Shown here: one piece after another, positions 1 to 13,058 of the stretch
How the letters are laid out: the number at the start of each line of letters is the position of its first letter
How positions within the stretch are numbered: the first letter of the stretch is position 1
Source: Aulostomus chinensis
Lineage: Eukaryota; Chordata; Actinopteri; Syngnathiformes; Aulostomidae
Direction: 5' to 3'
Assembly (NCBI GenBank): GCA_037954235.1
Contig: JBBMOA010000017.1
Coordinates: 1,050,001-1,114,000 of the forward strand
Length of the DNA stretch: 64,000 nt
The notes under the pieces: generated by a model
What the model saw: only the letters and a program-made list of their open reading frames with translations
What the model was told of the DNA's origin: nothing
Databases searched by the model: none
Program-made: the position numbers and the translations under genes

Positions 1-3000
1 TCATCCATCCATCATCCATCATCCATACATTATCCATCATCTATCATCCATCCATCATCCATCCATCCATCATCTATCATCCATCCATCATCCATCATCT
101 ATCATCCATCCATCATCCATCATCCATCATCTATCATCCATCCATCATCCATCCATCATCCATCATCCATCATCTATCATCCATCCATCATCCATCATCT
201 ATCATCCATCCATCATCTATCATCCATCCATCATCCATCCATCATCCATCATCTATCATCCATCCATCATCCATCATCAATCATCCATCCATCATCCATC
301 ATCCATCCATCATCTATCATCCATCCATCATCCATCCATCATCCATCATCTATCATCCATCCATCATCCATCATCTATCATCATCCATCATCCATCATCT
401 TTCATCCATCCATCATCCATCATCTATCATCCATCCATCATCCTTCATCTATCATCCATCCATCATCCATCATCTATCATCCATCCATCATCCATCATCC
501 ATCGTCTATCATCCATCCATCATCCATCCATCATCCATCATTCATCATCTATCATCCATCCATTATCCATCATCTATCATCCATCCATCATCCATCATCC
601 ATCATCTATCATCCATCCATCATCCATCATCCATACATTATCCATCATCTATCATCCATCCATCATCCATCCATCCATCATCTATCATCCATCCATCATC
701 CATCCATCATCCATCATCCATCATCTATCATCCATCCATCATCCATCATCCATCCATTATCCATCATCTATCATCCATCCATCATCCATCATCCATCATC
801 TATCATCCATCCATCATTCATCATCTATCATCCATCCATTATCCATCATCTATCATACATCCATCATCCATCATCCATCATCTATCATCCATCCATCATC
901 CATCATCCATCATCTATCATCCATCTATCATCCATCATCTATCATCCATCCATCATCCATCCATCATCCATCATCTATCATCATCCATCATCTATCATCC
1001 ATCCATCATCTATCATCCATCCATCATCCATCATCTATCATCCATCCATCATCCATCCATCATCCATCATCTATCATCCATCATCCATCATCCATCATCT
1101 ATCATCCATCCATCATCCATCATCTATCATCCATCCATCATCCATCCATCATTTGTCATCCATCCATCATCCATCATCCATCCTCCATCATCTATCATCC
1201 ATCCATCATCCATCATCTATCATCCATCCATCGTCCATCCATCATCCATCATCCATCCATCACCCATCCATCCATCCATCATCCATCATCCATCATCATC
1301 ATCTTTCATCCATCCATCATCCATCATCTATCATCCATCCATCATCCATCATCTATCCATCATCCATCCATCCATCCATCATCCATCATCTTTCATCATC
1401 ATCTATCATCCATCCATCCATCCATCCATCATCTTTCATCATCATCTATCATCCATCCATCATCCATCATCCATCTATCATCCATCCATCATCTATCATC
1501 AATCATCTAATCATCATCCATCCATCCATCCATCATCCATCATCCATCCATCATCCATCATCTATCCATCCATCCATCCATCCATCATCCATCATCCATC
1601 CATCATCCATCTATCATCCATCCATCATCCATCATCTATCATCCATCCATCATCTATCATCCATCTATCATCCATCCATCATCCATCATCTATCATCCAT
1701 CTATCATCCATCCATCATCCATCATCTATCATCCATCCATCATCCATCCATCATCCATCATCTATCCATCATCCATCCATCCATCCATCATCCATCATCT
1801 TTCATCATCTATCCATCATCCATCATCCATCATCATCCATCTATCATCCATCCATCATCCATCCATCATCTTTCATCCATCCATCATCTTTCATCATCAT
1901 CCATCATCTATCCATCATCCATCTATCATCCATCCATCATCTATCATCCATCCATCATCCATCATCCATCATCTATCATCCATCCATCATCCATCCATCA
2001 TCCATCATTCATCATCTATCATCCATCCATTATCCATCATCTATCATCCATCCATCATCCATCATCCATCATCTATCATCCATCCATCATCCATCATCCA
2101 TACATTATCCATCATCTATCATCCATCCATCATCCATGCATCCATCATCTATCATCCATCCATCATCCATCATCCATCCATCATCTATCATCCATCCATC
2201 ATCCATCATCTATCATCCATCCATCATCCATCATCCATACATTATCCATCATCTATCATCCATCCATCATCCATCCATCCATCATCTATCATCCATCCAT
2301 CATCCATCATCCATCCATCATCCATCATCTATCATCCATCCATCATCCATCATCCATCATCTATCATCCATCCATCATCCATCCATCATCCATCATCCAT
2401 CATCTATCATCCATCCATCATCCATCATCTATCATCCATCCATCATCTATCATCCATCCATCATCCATCCATCATCCATCATCTATCATCCATCCATCAT
2501 CCATCATCAATCATCCATCCATCATCCATCATCCATCCATCATCTATCATCCATCCATCATCCATCCATCATCCATCATCTATCATCCATCCATCATCCA
2601 TCATCTATCATCATCCATCATCCATCATCTATCATCCATCCATCATCCATCATCTATCATCCATCCATCATCCATCATCTATCATCCATCCATCATCCAT
2701 CATCCATCATCTATCATCCATCCATCATCCATCCATCATCCATCATTCATCATCTATCATCCATCCATTATCCATCATCTATCATCCATCCATCATCCAT
2801 CATCCATCATCTATCATCCATCCATCATCCATCCATCCATCATCTATCATCCATCCATCATCCATCCATCATCCATCATCCATCATCTATCATCCATCCA
2901 TCATCCATCATCCATCCATTATCCATCATCTATCATCCATCCATCATCCATCATCCATCATCTATCATCCATCCATCATTCATCATCTATCATCCATCCA

Positions 3001-4599
3001 TTATCCATCATCTATCATACATCCATCATCCATCATCCATCATCTATCATCCATCCATCATCCATCATCCATCATCCATCCATCATCTATCATCCATCCA
3101 TCATCCATCATCCGTCATCTATCATCCATCCATCATCCATCCATCATCCATTACCGGTCATCTATCATCCATCCATCATCCATCCATCATCCATCATCTA
3201 TCATCCATCCATCATCCATCATCTATCATCCATCATCTATCATCCATCCATCATCCATCCATCATCCATCCATCATCTGTCATCCATCCATCATCCATCA
3301 TCTATCATCCATCCATCATCCATCATCTATCATCCATCCATCATCTATGATCCATCTATCATCCATCATCTATCATCCATCCATCATCCATCCATCATCC
3401 ATCATCTATCATCATCCATCATCTATCATCCATCCATCATCTATCATCCATCCATCATCCATCATCTATCATCCATCCATCATCCATCCATCATCCATCA
3501 TCTATCATCCATCATCCATCATCCATCATCTATCATCCATCCATCATCCATCATCTATCATCCATCCATCATCCATCCATCATTTGTCATCCATCCATCA
3601 TCCATCATCCATCCTCCATCATCTATCATCCATCCATCATCCATCATCTATCATCCATCCATCGTCCATCCATCATCCATCATCCATCCATCACCCATCC
3701 ATCCATCCATCATCCATCATCCATCATCATCATCTTTCATCCATCCATCATCCATCATCTATCATCCATCCATCATCCATCATCTATCCATCATCCATCC
3801 ATCCATCCATCATCCATCATCTTTCATCATCATCTATCATCCATCCATCCATCCATCCATCATCTTTCATCATCATCTATCATCCATCCATCATCTATCA
3901 TCAATCATCTATCCATCATCCATCCATCCATCCATCCATCCATCATCCATCCATCATCCATCATCTATCCATCCATCCATCCATCATCCATCATCCATCC
4001 ATCATCCATCTATCATCCATCCATCATCCATCATCTATCATCCATCCATCATCTATCATCCATCTATCATCCATCCATCATCCATCATCTATCATCCATC
4101 TATCATCCATCCATCATCCATCATCTATCATCCATCCATCATCCATCCATCATCCATCATCTATCCATCATCCATCCATCATCCATCATCTTTCATCATC
4201 TATCCATCATCCATCATCCATCATCATCCATCTATCATCCATCCATCATCCATCCATCATCTATCATCCATCCATCATCTTTCATCATCATCCATCATCT
4301 ATCCATCATCCATCTATCATCCATCCATCATCTATCATCCATCCATCATCCATCCATCCATCCATCATCCATCATCTTTCATCATCATCTATCATCCATC
4401 CATCCATCCATCATCTTTCATCATCATCCATCATCTATCCATCATCCATCTATCATCCATCGATCATCCATCCATCATCCATCCATCATCTATCATCCAT
4501 CCATCATCTTTCATCATCATCCATCATCTATCCATCATCCATCTATCATCCATCCATCATCCATCCATCATCTATCATCCATCCATCATCCATCATCCA
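1..4599. repeat. ATCC/ATC-type minisatellite array, left end off window
   Basis: About 4.6 kb made almost only of CATC, CCATC and CTATC words on the plus strand, ending near 4599 where unique sequence begins. Rare variants mark higher-order copies: ATTTGTC at 1151 and 3582, and CGTCC at 1232 and 3663, both 2431 bp apart; another variant (TATCATACAT, 851 and 3013) is 2162 bp apart, so the array grew by segmental duplications of different sizes. The open frames crossing it (Ser/Ile/His/Pro only) result from the absence of stop codons in the repeat and are not genes. The array continues beyond the left edge. Confidence 0.97.
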
Positions 4600-4940
4600 C
4601 TGTTTTTTGATGTTAAGCTGAGCTGTGATGAGGTTTAGCCACCAAAGCAAAGCAGACTGGTTGTGTGAACTGATCCTTGTAATCAGTCACATATCAGGGT
4701 AATCCATTACTCCTGAAAGCCTCTGAGCAGCTGTGCAGGTTCACACAGTGCACAGGCAATGCTAAGCTAACATCCTCATGCTAGCCACGAAGTCCACACA
4801 CACTCTGATAAGCTGCACACAGATTTGCCTGAATTTTAATTTATTAGATTGGAGTTGCAGGAGGCAGCAGCAGATGTGGCGTTGGCAGCAAGCACTCGTC
4901 GTGAGTAGAGTACAAACTCTGTGTGTGTGTGTGTCTATGT

Positions 4941-4990
<50 letters not shown>

Positions 4991-5615
4991 GTGTGTGAGT
5001 GCTGCTGGGAGCATGGTTGAAGGTTAGCAGTTAATGGAACAGAAGTGTGTGTTAGTAGCAGTGCGCTGACGCGAGTGCTCAGCGTATCCAAGCAGAGGTT
5101 CAGGAACACAGCAGATGTGCTGAACCACTATTTGTTCTGTCGGGTCTCTGAGAGGAAACGTTGGTCCCATCTGGGTGAAGCAGATCCAGCGCTGGGTGCT
5201 GTAGGGGAGACTGGGGACAGGTGTCACACCTGGACATCCTGCCATTAGAACCAGGCTTGGGTGGAGACACACATTCACCCACAGCTACCATCAAAACTTT
5301 TCTGTCAGACGAGTTGGTCCTGCTTCTATCCTGCTCATGTGGCGTTGCCTCGCTGTTGCTACAGCAGCTAGCAGCACCGGTGCTGGAATCATGGGGAACT
5401 TCCTGAATGTTCCGACCCTCCCCTAAATGCCCAGCATCATGTGGCATGTCACCTCCCATCGCAGCTGCTGCAGGTTCAAGTCTTCTTCAGTCTCCCAGGT
5501 TGGTATCGATCATTGATTATTCCCTGAGGAACCAGGTGGCTGACACATTCATGCCTGCGGGATTCTGACGGGCCTCGGGGTTAAAGTCAATAATTTCATC
5601 ATTCATACTTTGAGT
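4600..5615. other. Non-coding sequence upstream of flrt2, with a (GT)n tract
   Basis: Single-copy-looking sequence between the ATCC array and the GA-rich tract in front of the candidate flrt2 first exon. It holds a (GT)n microsatellite at about 4919-4998. No exon with convincing coding character was seen on either strand. By position it could hold flrt2 promoter-proximal regulatory DNA, but no specific element is recognised. Confidence 0.6.
4919..4998. repeat. (GT)n microsatellite
   Basis: Nearly pure GT dinucleotides with a few interruptions (TCTATG, GAGTG, GCGTG). Confidence 0.95.
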
Positions 5616-5624
5616 GTACAAGAG

Positions 5625-5732
5625 GGAGGGGGAGCAAAGTGAGAGAGTAAAGGGGAGAGAGGAGGAGACAAAGAGAGAGAGAACGAGAGAGAGAGAGAGG
5701 GAGAGAGAGAGCGCGCGGGCGGGGGGGGGGGG
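5625..5732. repeat. (GA)n tract followed by a 12-G run
   Basis: Purine-only GAGA sequence grading into GCGCGCGGGC and then twelve consecutive G at 5721-5732. It lies directly at the 5' edge of a CpG-rich block. GA-rich stretches like this are common near promoters of vertebrate genes; a promoter role here is inference. Confidence 0.85.
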
Positions 5733-6136
5733 ATGTCGGACCGTCTCGGGATCAGCTCTACCAGACTATGGGCTTCACATCTCGGGCTGCCACCGGAGGG
5801 ACGGCCGGTGTCACGGCGGGAGCCCCCAGCTCTCTCCCCTCCCTCGCTCTCTGAGGACCGCGGAGGAACTTGGCGGCTCTCCGGCTGTTCGAGGTTGGAG
5901 AGGAGATGCGAAGCACAGCGCCGATGACCTGAACTTGCTTCCCTTCCTGGCGGCTTCGGTCCGCGGCCGACGGCTCCAGCAGAATGCCCCGACTGTCCAC
6001 CCGCACGTCGGGAAGCAGCAGGCTTGATCCGCCGCGGGGACGCGGAGCGGAGGCAGCAGCCGGGATGCGGTCCTCGGTGCCGGTGTGAAGCGGAGCGGCT
6101 GGACGAGCAGCAGCGAGACTTTCTGCTTTCCTCGAG
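5720..6136 (+). promoter_or_regulatory. flrt2: Candidate CpG-island promoter / 5' non-coding exon 1 of flrt2
   Basis: A G+C- and CpG-dense block (about 5710-6120), the only such block near the gene, ends in a good splice-donor context, CTCGAG|GTACAG, with the intron starting at 6137. Mammalian FLRT2 has a non-coding first exon and a single coding exon, so this arrangement fits. The transcription start is not visible; exon start is a guess. Short open frames in the block (one starts at the ATG at 5733) would be upstream ORFs or noise. No TATA box was recognised. Confidence 0.5.
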
Positions 6137-7464
6137 GTACAGAGAAAAGATCGGGACTGGTTAACCCGTCTAACCCTCCTCACTAACCTGGTAAACGCAG
6201 AGATGACGAGTTTAGCCCGCTGCCGTCATAAATGCTCCCATTCATGCAGTTCAGTGTATTTCGCCTTTTCAGAATTTGATTTTCTTACACTTAAACCACA
6301 CAGTAGCGAACCAGTTCTTTCCTCTCTCTCTCCCCTGCCCCCCTTTCCACCCCCACCCTCAACTACCTGCCAGATTATTCACTCATTATAACGGTGCTGC
6401 TGAACAACACGTATTCCCTTTATTGTGGAACACATGCAGGAGCACATGTGTGTGTGTGTGTGTGTGTGAGAGAGCGAGAGTGTGTGAGACTGAGCTGATG
6501 GTTAGGTCACTATAATTGGACTCAGAGTGGAGCCTCCTTGGCCCTGAGGAACATTACATAACTATGGAACTACTTTGGCCACAAATCAATGTAACCTGTC
6601 GATCGGCGGCTGCTGTGTTATCAATCATCTCTGCCACCCAGCTAACCGCCTCGAAAACATTATCATTATTTCCTGTTCAGCGCGAGCTGGTGTGTGCAGC
6701 AACACCGGGACTCTGATCAGTTTTCTTGAACGCCACGGAATAACGAGGCTTTTGTCTACACAGCCGATGTTCTCCTGCAGTCAGGGATGTTCTGTCTGGG
6801 GAACCTCTGAACCTCATCAGGAGAGTCATCGGTCTCGTCTAATCTCTGCCGTCCTGCAGCACAACCCAATGAAGATTGCATTAGATTTGCCTAATTTAGT
6901 CTTAATCAAGGGTAAATGTGGAGCTGTGCTGGAAGCGGTGATATCTGATGTCCCTTCCCTCACCTCTTGATAATTCCGCTGCGGTGATGACTGGTCCTGC
7001 TGGCTGTGAGGTGCGGTGCCATCCTTCAGGGAGGACAGGCCTTTGCGGTGCTCGTCACCTCGCCGCTCACCCTGACTGTCATGTTTTAATCCTCTGGATT
7101 GGGGTGAATCTTCTTTTATCAGTTTGTTCACATCCGCCATTATCAACTCAGACAGAGGAGGAAAGTTTAGTGTCTCTGTTTAAGATTAGAGCTCAGGTTA
7201 GGGATCCGAGCCCAGTCTGGCATCATTAAAGATGTTTCCTCAGTCATTTGAGACACTTTTGCTCTCAGTATCTTTTCAGAAGTCATTTTCCTCCACCTGT
7301 GCTCAGGAGGAACGTCCATCAGATCACTAAATCATTTCTATGCACGCTGTTCTGCTCTGCCAATTTACAATGCTCTGCTTGGCATTTGTAAGATACAAAA
7401 GGGAGGAAAGTCATTTTTTAGTGAAAACAAGACTGATTTTCCTATTATTCTTATTTTGCAACAG
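6137..7464 (+). other. flrt2: Candidate flrt2 intron 1
   Basis: Bounded by the donor GTACAG at 6137 and a strong acceptor at 7441-7464: a pyrimidine-rich run (CCTATTATTCTTATTTTGCA) followed by ACAG with AG at 7463-7464. The interval includes a short (GT)n tract near 6447-6468 and no convincing coding sequence. If correct, exon 2 carries about 385 bp of 5' UTR (7465-7849) before the coding start. Splice sites are predicted by eye only. Confidence 0.45.
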
Positions 7465-7849
7465 GTTTCTGGATCCAAATGTCAAGTCTGAGAGAAGCTT
7501 TATCCTTCAGGAAGGAGCAGTGTGTAACAAGAAAGGAAGCAAGAGGAGGACATCCACTGAGAACCCTCCAGAGTGGAGTGTCGTGCTCTGTCTGCTGGCA
7601 AAGACTTGAGAGGATGAAAAAGTGATGAAATGTACTCATGTATCCCAGCGTTCTTATGGAGGGAGGCTGCTTGATGAGACTCTTGCTCTCGGGTTGGAAA
7701 CTTAACACAACGAATTACCAGGAGATTACTCGAGACGTTCTACCGCACCAGGCTGCTCACGTGGCCAAAGTCTAATGAACGTTCTGCTGGATCTTTAGAG
7801 TCTTAATTTCTTCTCATTTTTTCTCTGATCCTTGTCTGATTCTTTTGAA

Positions 7850-9856
7850 ATGGAAATACAGCGGCATTTATGGAATAAGGATGCAGCCTCATTCTTCAGG
7901 CCATGGATACCTATACTGCTTGGCCTTCACCTCCAGTTCTCCCGCGCCTCCAACTGTCCTGAGGAGTGCCGCTGCGATCGCACCTTTGTTTACTGCAATG
8001 AACGGAGCCTGACCTCAGTGCCTCTGGGAATCGGGGAGGGCTATCAGACTCTTTACCTCCACAACAACCAAATCAATAATGCTGGTTTCCCTTTGGAGCT
8101 GCATCATGTGGCGTCTGTGGAAACTGTGTATCTCTATGGCAACCAGCTGGATGAGTTCCCCATCAACCTTCCCAAAAATGTGAGGGTTCTCCATCTGCAA
8201 GAGAACAACATTCAGACCATCTCCAGGGCGGCTCTGGCTCAGCTTCTGTGGCTGGAGGAGCTACATTTGGATGATAACTCCATCTCTACAGTGGGGGTGG
8301 AGGAGGGGGCCTTCCGTGAGTCAGTGAGCCTGAAGATGCTCTTCCTCACCAAAAACCATCTGAGCAGTGTGCCTATCGGCCTTCCAGATGATTTAAAAGA
8401 GCTTCGACTGGATGAGAACCGGATTGCAGTTATAGCAGAGGAGGCATTTAGGAACGTGACCCGACTTGAGCGCCTCCTGCTAGATGGAAACCTGTTGACA
8501 GATGAAGGGATCACCCCAGGGACCTTCCAGGACCTGGTCATCTTGAGGGAGCTCTCCCTGGCTCGCAACTCACTCACATACCCGCCTCCTTTCCTACCGG
8601 GGGAGCGGCTGGTCAAGTTGAACTTTCAAGAGAACCAGATAAACCAGATTCCTGCCAGGGCATTCGTGGGATTGCATGAGCTGGAGAGACTTGATATTTC
8701 TAACAACCAGCTGCAGACACTGACACAGGGAGTCTTTGACGGCCTGGTCAGTCTCAGACAGCTCACCCTCCGGAACAACTTGTGGCTGTGTGACTGTGGC
8801 ATCAGCTGGGTGGTGTCATGGCTGAAGTCTCTGCCAGCTTCGCTCAATGTGCGGGGCTTCATGTGCCATAAACCTGAAAAGTTGCGGGGTATGGTGATCA
8901 GGGAGCTGGGTGCTGAGCTGGTTCAGTGTCCACTGACCACAGCGGGGGTACCCCTGCCCACCTCACCAGCTGTCACAGCACGAATCCCGTCCCTGTCAGC
9001 CCCCACAGACTCCCAGTATGCCCCCCACACCTCTAGGCAACCCCTCCCAACAGTCCCTGCCCTCTTTCCTGTCTATACGAGCAGAGATAGGGGCTTGAGG
9101 ACTAAGCAACCTGTGGATTCCCGAAAAGAAACTCTACATGTCACATTTGCCATACTGAATGGCTCAGCTATCCATGTGAACTGGGTGGCTGCCTTCCCAG
9201 TCACTGCCTACAAGGTGACTTGGGCCAGAATGGGGCCAAGTCTGACAGGAGCCACCGTCAGGGAAAGGATAGTGGGTGGGGATCACAGGGGAATTCGGCT
9301 GGCTAACCTTGAGCCAAAGTCCGTCTATCGGATTTGTGTCATTCCCTTGGATGCATTCAATAACTATCGTCCCAAAGATGACACTGTGTGTACAGAGGCC
9401 ACGACTAAACCAGCCGCTTTCAGTCCTGGCAGCAGCAGGAGGCCTTCGGGGCCCGAGCAGGCAACTCAACAGGAGCCCAGCTCATCGTTCTTGCTTGCTG
9501 GGCTGATCGGAGCGGCCGTGATGGTGGTCTTGATCATATTTCTCAGCATCTTCTGCTGGCACACACACAAGACGGACCATGCAGAGTCCTCAAGCACTTG
9601 GAAATATAATCGGGGTCGTAGAAAAAATGACTATTGTGAAGCGGGCACCAAAAAGGATAACTCCATCTTGGAAATGACTGAGACCAGCTTCCAGATCGTC
9701 TCCCTCAATAACGAGCAGCTCCTGACGGGGGATTTCCACGTACAGCCCTCTTACACCCTTAATGGGGGCACTGGCTTCCGAGACTGTCCCCTCGGCAACA
9801 ACAGCACAAACTACTGCAGGAACGATGGTCAGGAGGGAGACTTGACTCCGACATGA
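7850..9856 (+). CDS. flrt2: Fibronectin leucine-rich transmembrane protein 2 (FLRT2)
   Basis: Intact single-exon reading frame of 668 codons plus stop. FLRT proteins are cell-surface receptors that bind UNC5 receptors and latrophilins and act in axon guidance, cell adhesion and FGF signalling. Visible layout: signal peptide with a hydrophobic core at residues 18-31; LRRNT cysteines 36, 40, 42, 49; ten or so leucine-rich repeats at about 62-310; LRRCT cysteines 314, 316, 339, 360; Ser/Thr/Pro-rich linker 361-425; one fibronectin III domain about 426-520; transmembrane helix about 546-570; cytoplasmic tail to 668. The LRRs (for example YLHNNQINNAGF) and tail (KKDNSILEMTETSFQIVSLN) match FLRT2 rather than FLRT1 or FLRT3 as I recall them. 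The frame is open from a TTG at 7832, but the ATG at 7850 is chosen: it aligns with the mammalian start and has a good Kozak context (G at -3, G at +4). Length is close to human FLRT2 (660). Candidate extracellular N-glycosylation sites include NVT at 202 and NGS at 437. Confidence 0.95.
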   Translation: MEIQRHLWNKDAASFFRPWIPILLGLHLQFSRASNCPEECRCDRTFVYCNERSLTSVPLGIGEGYQTLYLHNNQINNAGFPLELHHVASVETVYLYGNQLDEFPINLPKNVRVLHLQENNIQTISRAALAQLLWLEELHLDDNSISTVGVEEGAFRESVSLKMLFLTKNHLSSVPIGLPDDLKELRLDENRIAVIAEEAFRNVTRLERLLLDGNLLTDEGITPGTFQDLVILRELSLARNSLTYPPPFLPGERLVKLNFQENQINQIPARAFVGLHELERLDISNNQLQTLTQGVFDGLVSLRQLTLRNNLWLCDCGISWVVSWLKSLPASLNVRGFMCHKPEKLRGMVIRELGAELVQCPLTTAGVPLPTSPAVTARIPSLSAPTDSQYAPHTSRQPLPTVPALFPVYTSRDRGLRTKQPVDSRKETLHVTFAILNGSAIHVNWVAAFPVTAYKVTWARMGPSLTGATVRERIVGGDHRGIRLANLEPKSVYRICVIPLDAFNNYRPKDDTVCTEATTKPAAFSPGSSRRPSGPEQATQQEPSSSFLLAGLIGAAVMVVLIIFLSIFCWHTHKTDHAESSSTWKYNRGRRKNDYCEAGTKKDNSILEMTETSFQIVSLNNEQLLTGDFHVQPSYTLNGGTGFRDCPLGNNSTNYCRNDGQEGDLTPT

Positions 9857-10061
9857 TGGCTTTACTGAGGAGTATTTGCCCACACTGGAATGAACTCAGT
9901 GCTGGTGATATTCTTTGGAACCCCAGTGTCTTCGAGAAGTGTAATTTATACAACTGGACAGCCAATTTTATATAAACATATTTGCTTTTTTAAGTAATTG
10001 GTTGCTGGAGGTTTAACAATTAATTTGGCAAATTAAGAAAGTTTCTAAGACATGCATCAAT
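9857..10061 (+). other. flrt2: flrt2 proximal 3' UTR
   Basis: AT-rich sequence following the TGA stop. No AATAAA signal occurs before the minisatellite begins at about 10062, so the 3' UTR probably runs into or beyond the tandem array. Candidate poly(A) signals farther on are ATTAAA at 13655-13660 and AATAAA at 13903-13908. Without transcript data the end is unknown. Confidence 0.55.
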
Positions 10062-13058
10062 AGTGAATGGTGGTGAATGATTGAATGATTGAATGGTGGT
10101 GAATGATTGAATGGTGGTGAATGATTGAATGGTGGTGAATGATTGAATGGTGGTGAATGATTGAATGGTGGTGAATGATGAATGATTGAATGGTGGTGAA
10201 TGATTGAATGGTGGTGAATGATTGAATGGTGGTGAATGATTGAATGGTGGTGATTGATTGAATGGTGGTGAATGATTGAATGGTGGTGAATGATTGAATG
10301 ATGGTGAATGATTGAATGATGGTGAATGATGGTGAATGATTGAATGGTGGTGAATGATTGAATGGTGGTGAATGATGATGAATGATTGAATGATGGTGAA
10401 TGATTGAATGATGGTGAATGATTGAATGGTGGTGAATGATTGAATGGTGGTGAATGATTGAATGGTGGTGAATGATGAATGATTGAATGGTGGTGAATGA
10501 TTGAATGATGGTGAATGATTGAATGATGGTGAATGATTGAATGGTGGTGAATGATTGAATGGTGGTGATTGATTGAATGGTGGTGAATGATTGAATGGTG
10601 GTGAATGATTGAATGATGGTGAATGATTGAATGATGGTGAATGATGGTGAATGATTGAATGGTGGTGAATGATTGAATGGTGGTGAATGATTGAATGGTG
10701 GTGAATGATGAATGATTGAATGGTGGTGAATGATTGAATGATGGTGAATGATTGAATGGTGGTGAATGATGATGAATGATTGAATGATGGTGAATGATTG
10801 AATGATGGTGAATGATTGAATGATGGTGAATGATTGAATGGTGGTGAATGATTGAATGGTGGTGAATGATGAATGATTGAATGGTGGTGAATGATTGAAT
10901 GATGGTGAATGATTGAATGATGGTGAATGATTGAATGGTGGTGAATGATTGAATGGTGGTGAATGATTGAATGATGGTGAATGATTGAATGATGGTGAAT
11001 GATGGTGAATGATTGAATGGTGGTGAATGATTGAATGGTGGTGAATGATGATGAATGATTGAATGGTGGTGAATGATTGAATGGTGGTGAATGATTGAAT
11101 GGTGGTGAATGATTGAATGATGGTGAATGATGGTGAATGATTGAATGGTGGTGAATGATTGAATGGTGGTGAATGATGATGAATGATTGAATGATGGTGA
11201 ATGATTGAATGATGGTGAATGATTGAATGGTGGTGAATGATTGAATGGTGGTGAATGATTGAATGGTGGTGAATGATGGTGAATGATTGAATGGTGGTGA
11301 ATGATTGAATGGTGGTGAATGATGATGAATGATTGAATGATGGTGAATGATTGAATGGTGGTGAATGATTGAATGGTGGTGAATGATTGAATGATGGTGA
11401 ATGATTGAATGATGGTGAATGATGGTGAATGATTGAATGGTGGTGAATGATTGAATGGTGGTGAATGATTGAATGATGGTGAATGATGGTGAATGATTGA
11501 ATGATGGTGAATGATTGAATGGTGGTGAATGATTGAATGGTGGTGAATGATTGAATGGTGGTGATTGATTGAATGGTGGTGAATGATTGAATGGTGGTGA
11601 ATGATTGAATGATGGTGAATGATTGAATGGTGGTGAATGATTGAATGGTGGTGATTGATTGAATGGTGGTGAATGATTGAATGGTGGTGAATGATTGAAT
11701 GATTGAATGGTGGTGAATGATTGAATGGTGGTGAATGATTGAATGGTGGTGAATGATTGAATGATGGTGAATGATTGAATGGTGGTGATTGATTGAATGA
11801 TGATGAATGATTGAATGGTGGTGAATGACTGAATGGTGGTGATTGATTGAATGGTGGTGAATGATGATGAATGATTGAATGATGGTGAATGATTGAATGA
11901 TGGTGAATGATGATGAATGATTGAATGATGGTGAATGATTGAATGGTGGTGAATGATTGAATGATGGTGAATGGTGGTGAATGATTGAATGATGGTGAAT
12001 GATTGAATGGTGGTGAATGATTGAATGGTGGTGATTGATTGAATGTCGGTGAATGATTGAATGGTGGTGAATGATTGAATGATTGAATGGTGGTGAATGA
12101 TTGAATGGTGGTGAATGATTGAATGGTGGTGAATGATTGAATGATTGAATGGTGGTGAATGATTGAATGGTGGTGAATGATTGAATGGTGGTGATTGATT
12201 GAATGATGATGAATGATTGAATGATGGTGAATGATTGAATGGTGGTGAATGATGATGAATGATTGAATGATGGTGAATGATTGAATGATGGTGAATGATT
12301 GAATGATGGTGAATGATGGTGAATGATTGAATGGTGGTGATTGATTGAATGGTGGTGAATGATTGAATGATGGTGAATGATTGAATGGTGGTGAATGATG
12401 ATGAATGATTGATGATGGTGAATGATTGAATGATGGTGAATGATGGTGATTGATTGAATGGTGGTGAATGGTTGAATGGTGGTGAATGGTTGAATGGTGG
12501 TGAATGGTTGAATGGTGGTGAATGATTGAATGATGGTGAATGATTGAATGGTGGTGATTGATTGAATGATGATGAATGATTGAATGATGGTGAATGATTG
12601 AATGGTGGTGAATGATTGAATGGTGGTGAATGATTGAATGGTGGTGATTGATTGAATGATGATGAATGATTGAATGATGGTGAATGATTGAATGGTGGTG
12701 AATGATGATGAATGATTGAATGATGGTGAATGATTGAATGATGGTGAATGATGATGAATGATTGAATGATGGTGAATGATTGAATGGTGGTGAATGATTG
12801 AATGATGGTGAATGATTGAATGGTGGTGATTGATTGAATGGTGGTGAATGGTTGAATGGTGGTGAATGATGATGAATGATTGAATGATGGTGAATGATTG
12901 AATGGTGGTGAATGATTGAATGATGGTGAATGATTGAATGGTGGTGAATGATGATGAATGATTGATGATGGTGAATGATTGAATGATGGTGAATGATGGT
13001 GATTGATTGAATGGTGGTGAATGGTTGAATGGTGGTGAATGGTTGAATGGTGGTGAAT
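10062..13058. repeat. 3-kb minisatellite, 18-bp unit, directly downstream of flrt2
   Basis: Tandem array built on the 18-bp unit TGAATGGTGGTGAATGAT with common variants in which GGTGGT becomes GATGGT or GATGAT and with shorter half units. Because most units and insertions are multiples of three and the reverse strand lacks stops, two frames of about 1000 codons are open on the minus strand (His/Ser/Ile/Asn/Phe/Pro-rich). These have no domain character and are repeat by-products. The plus strand is strongly T/G/A-biased with almost no C. It starts about 205 bp after the flrt2 stop, so it may lie within the 3' UTR. Confidence 0.97.

Noticed and set aside
1153..4638. 1161-codon Ser/Ile/His/Pro frame and shorter overlapping ones
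   Set aside because: Pure translation of the ATCC/ATC minisatellite; no domain, no codon bias, other frames equally open.
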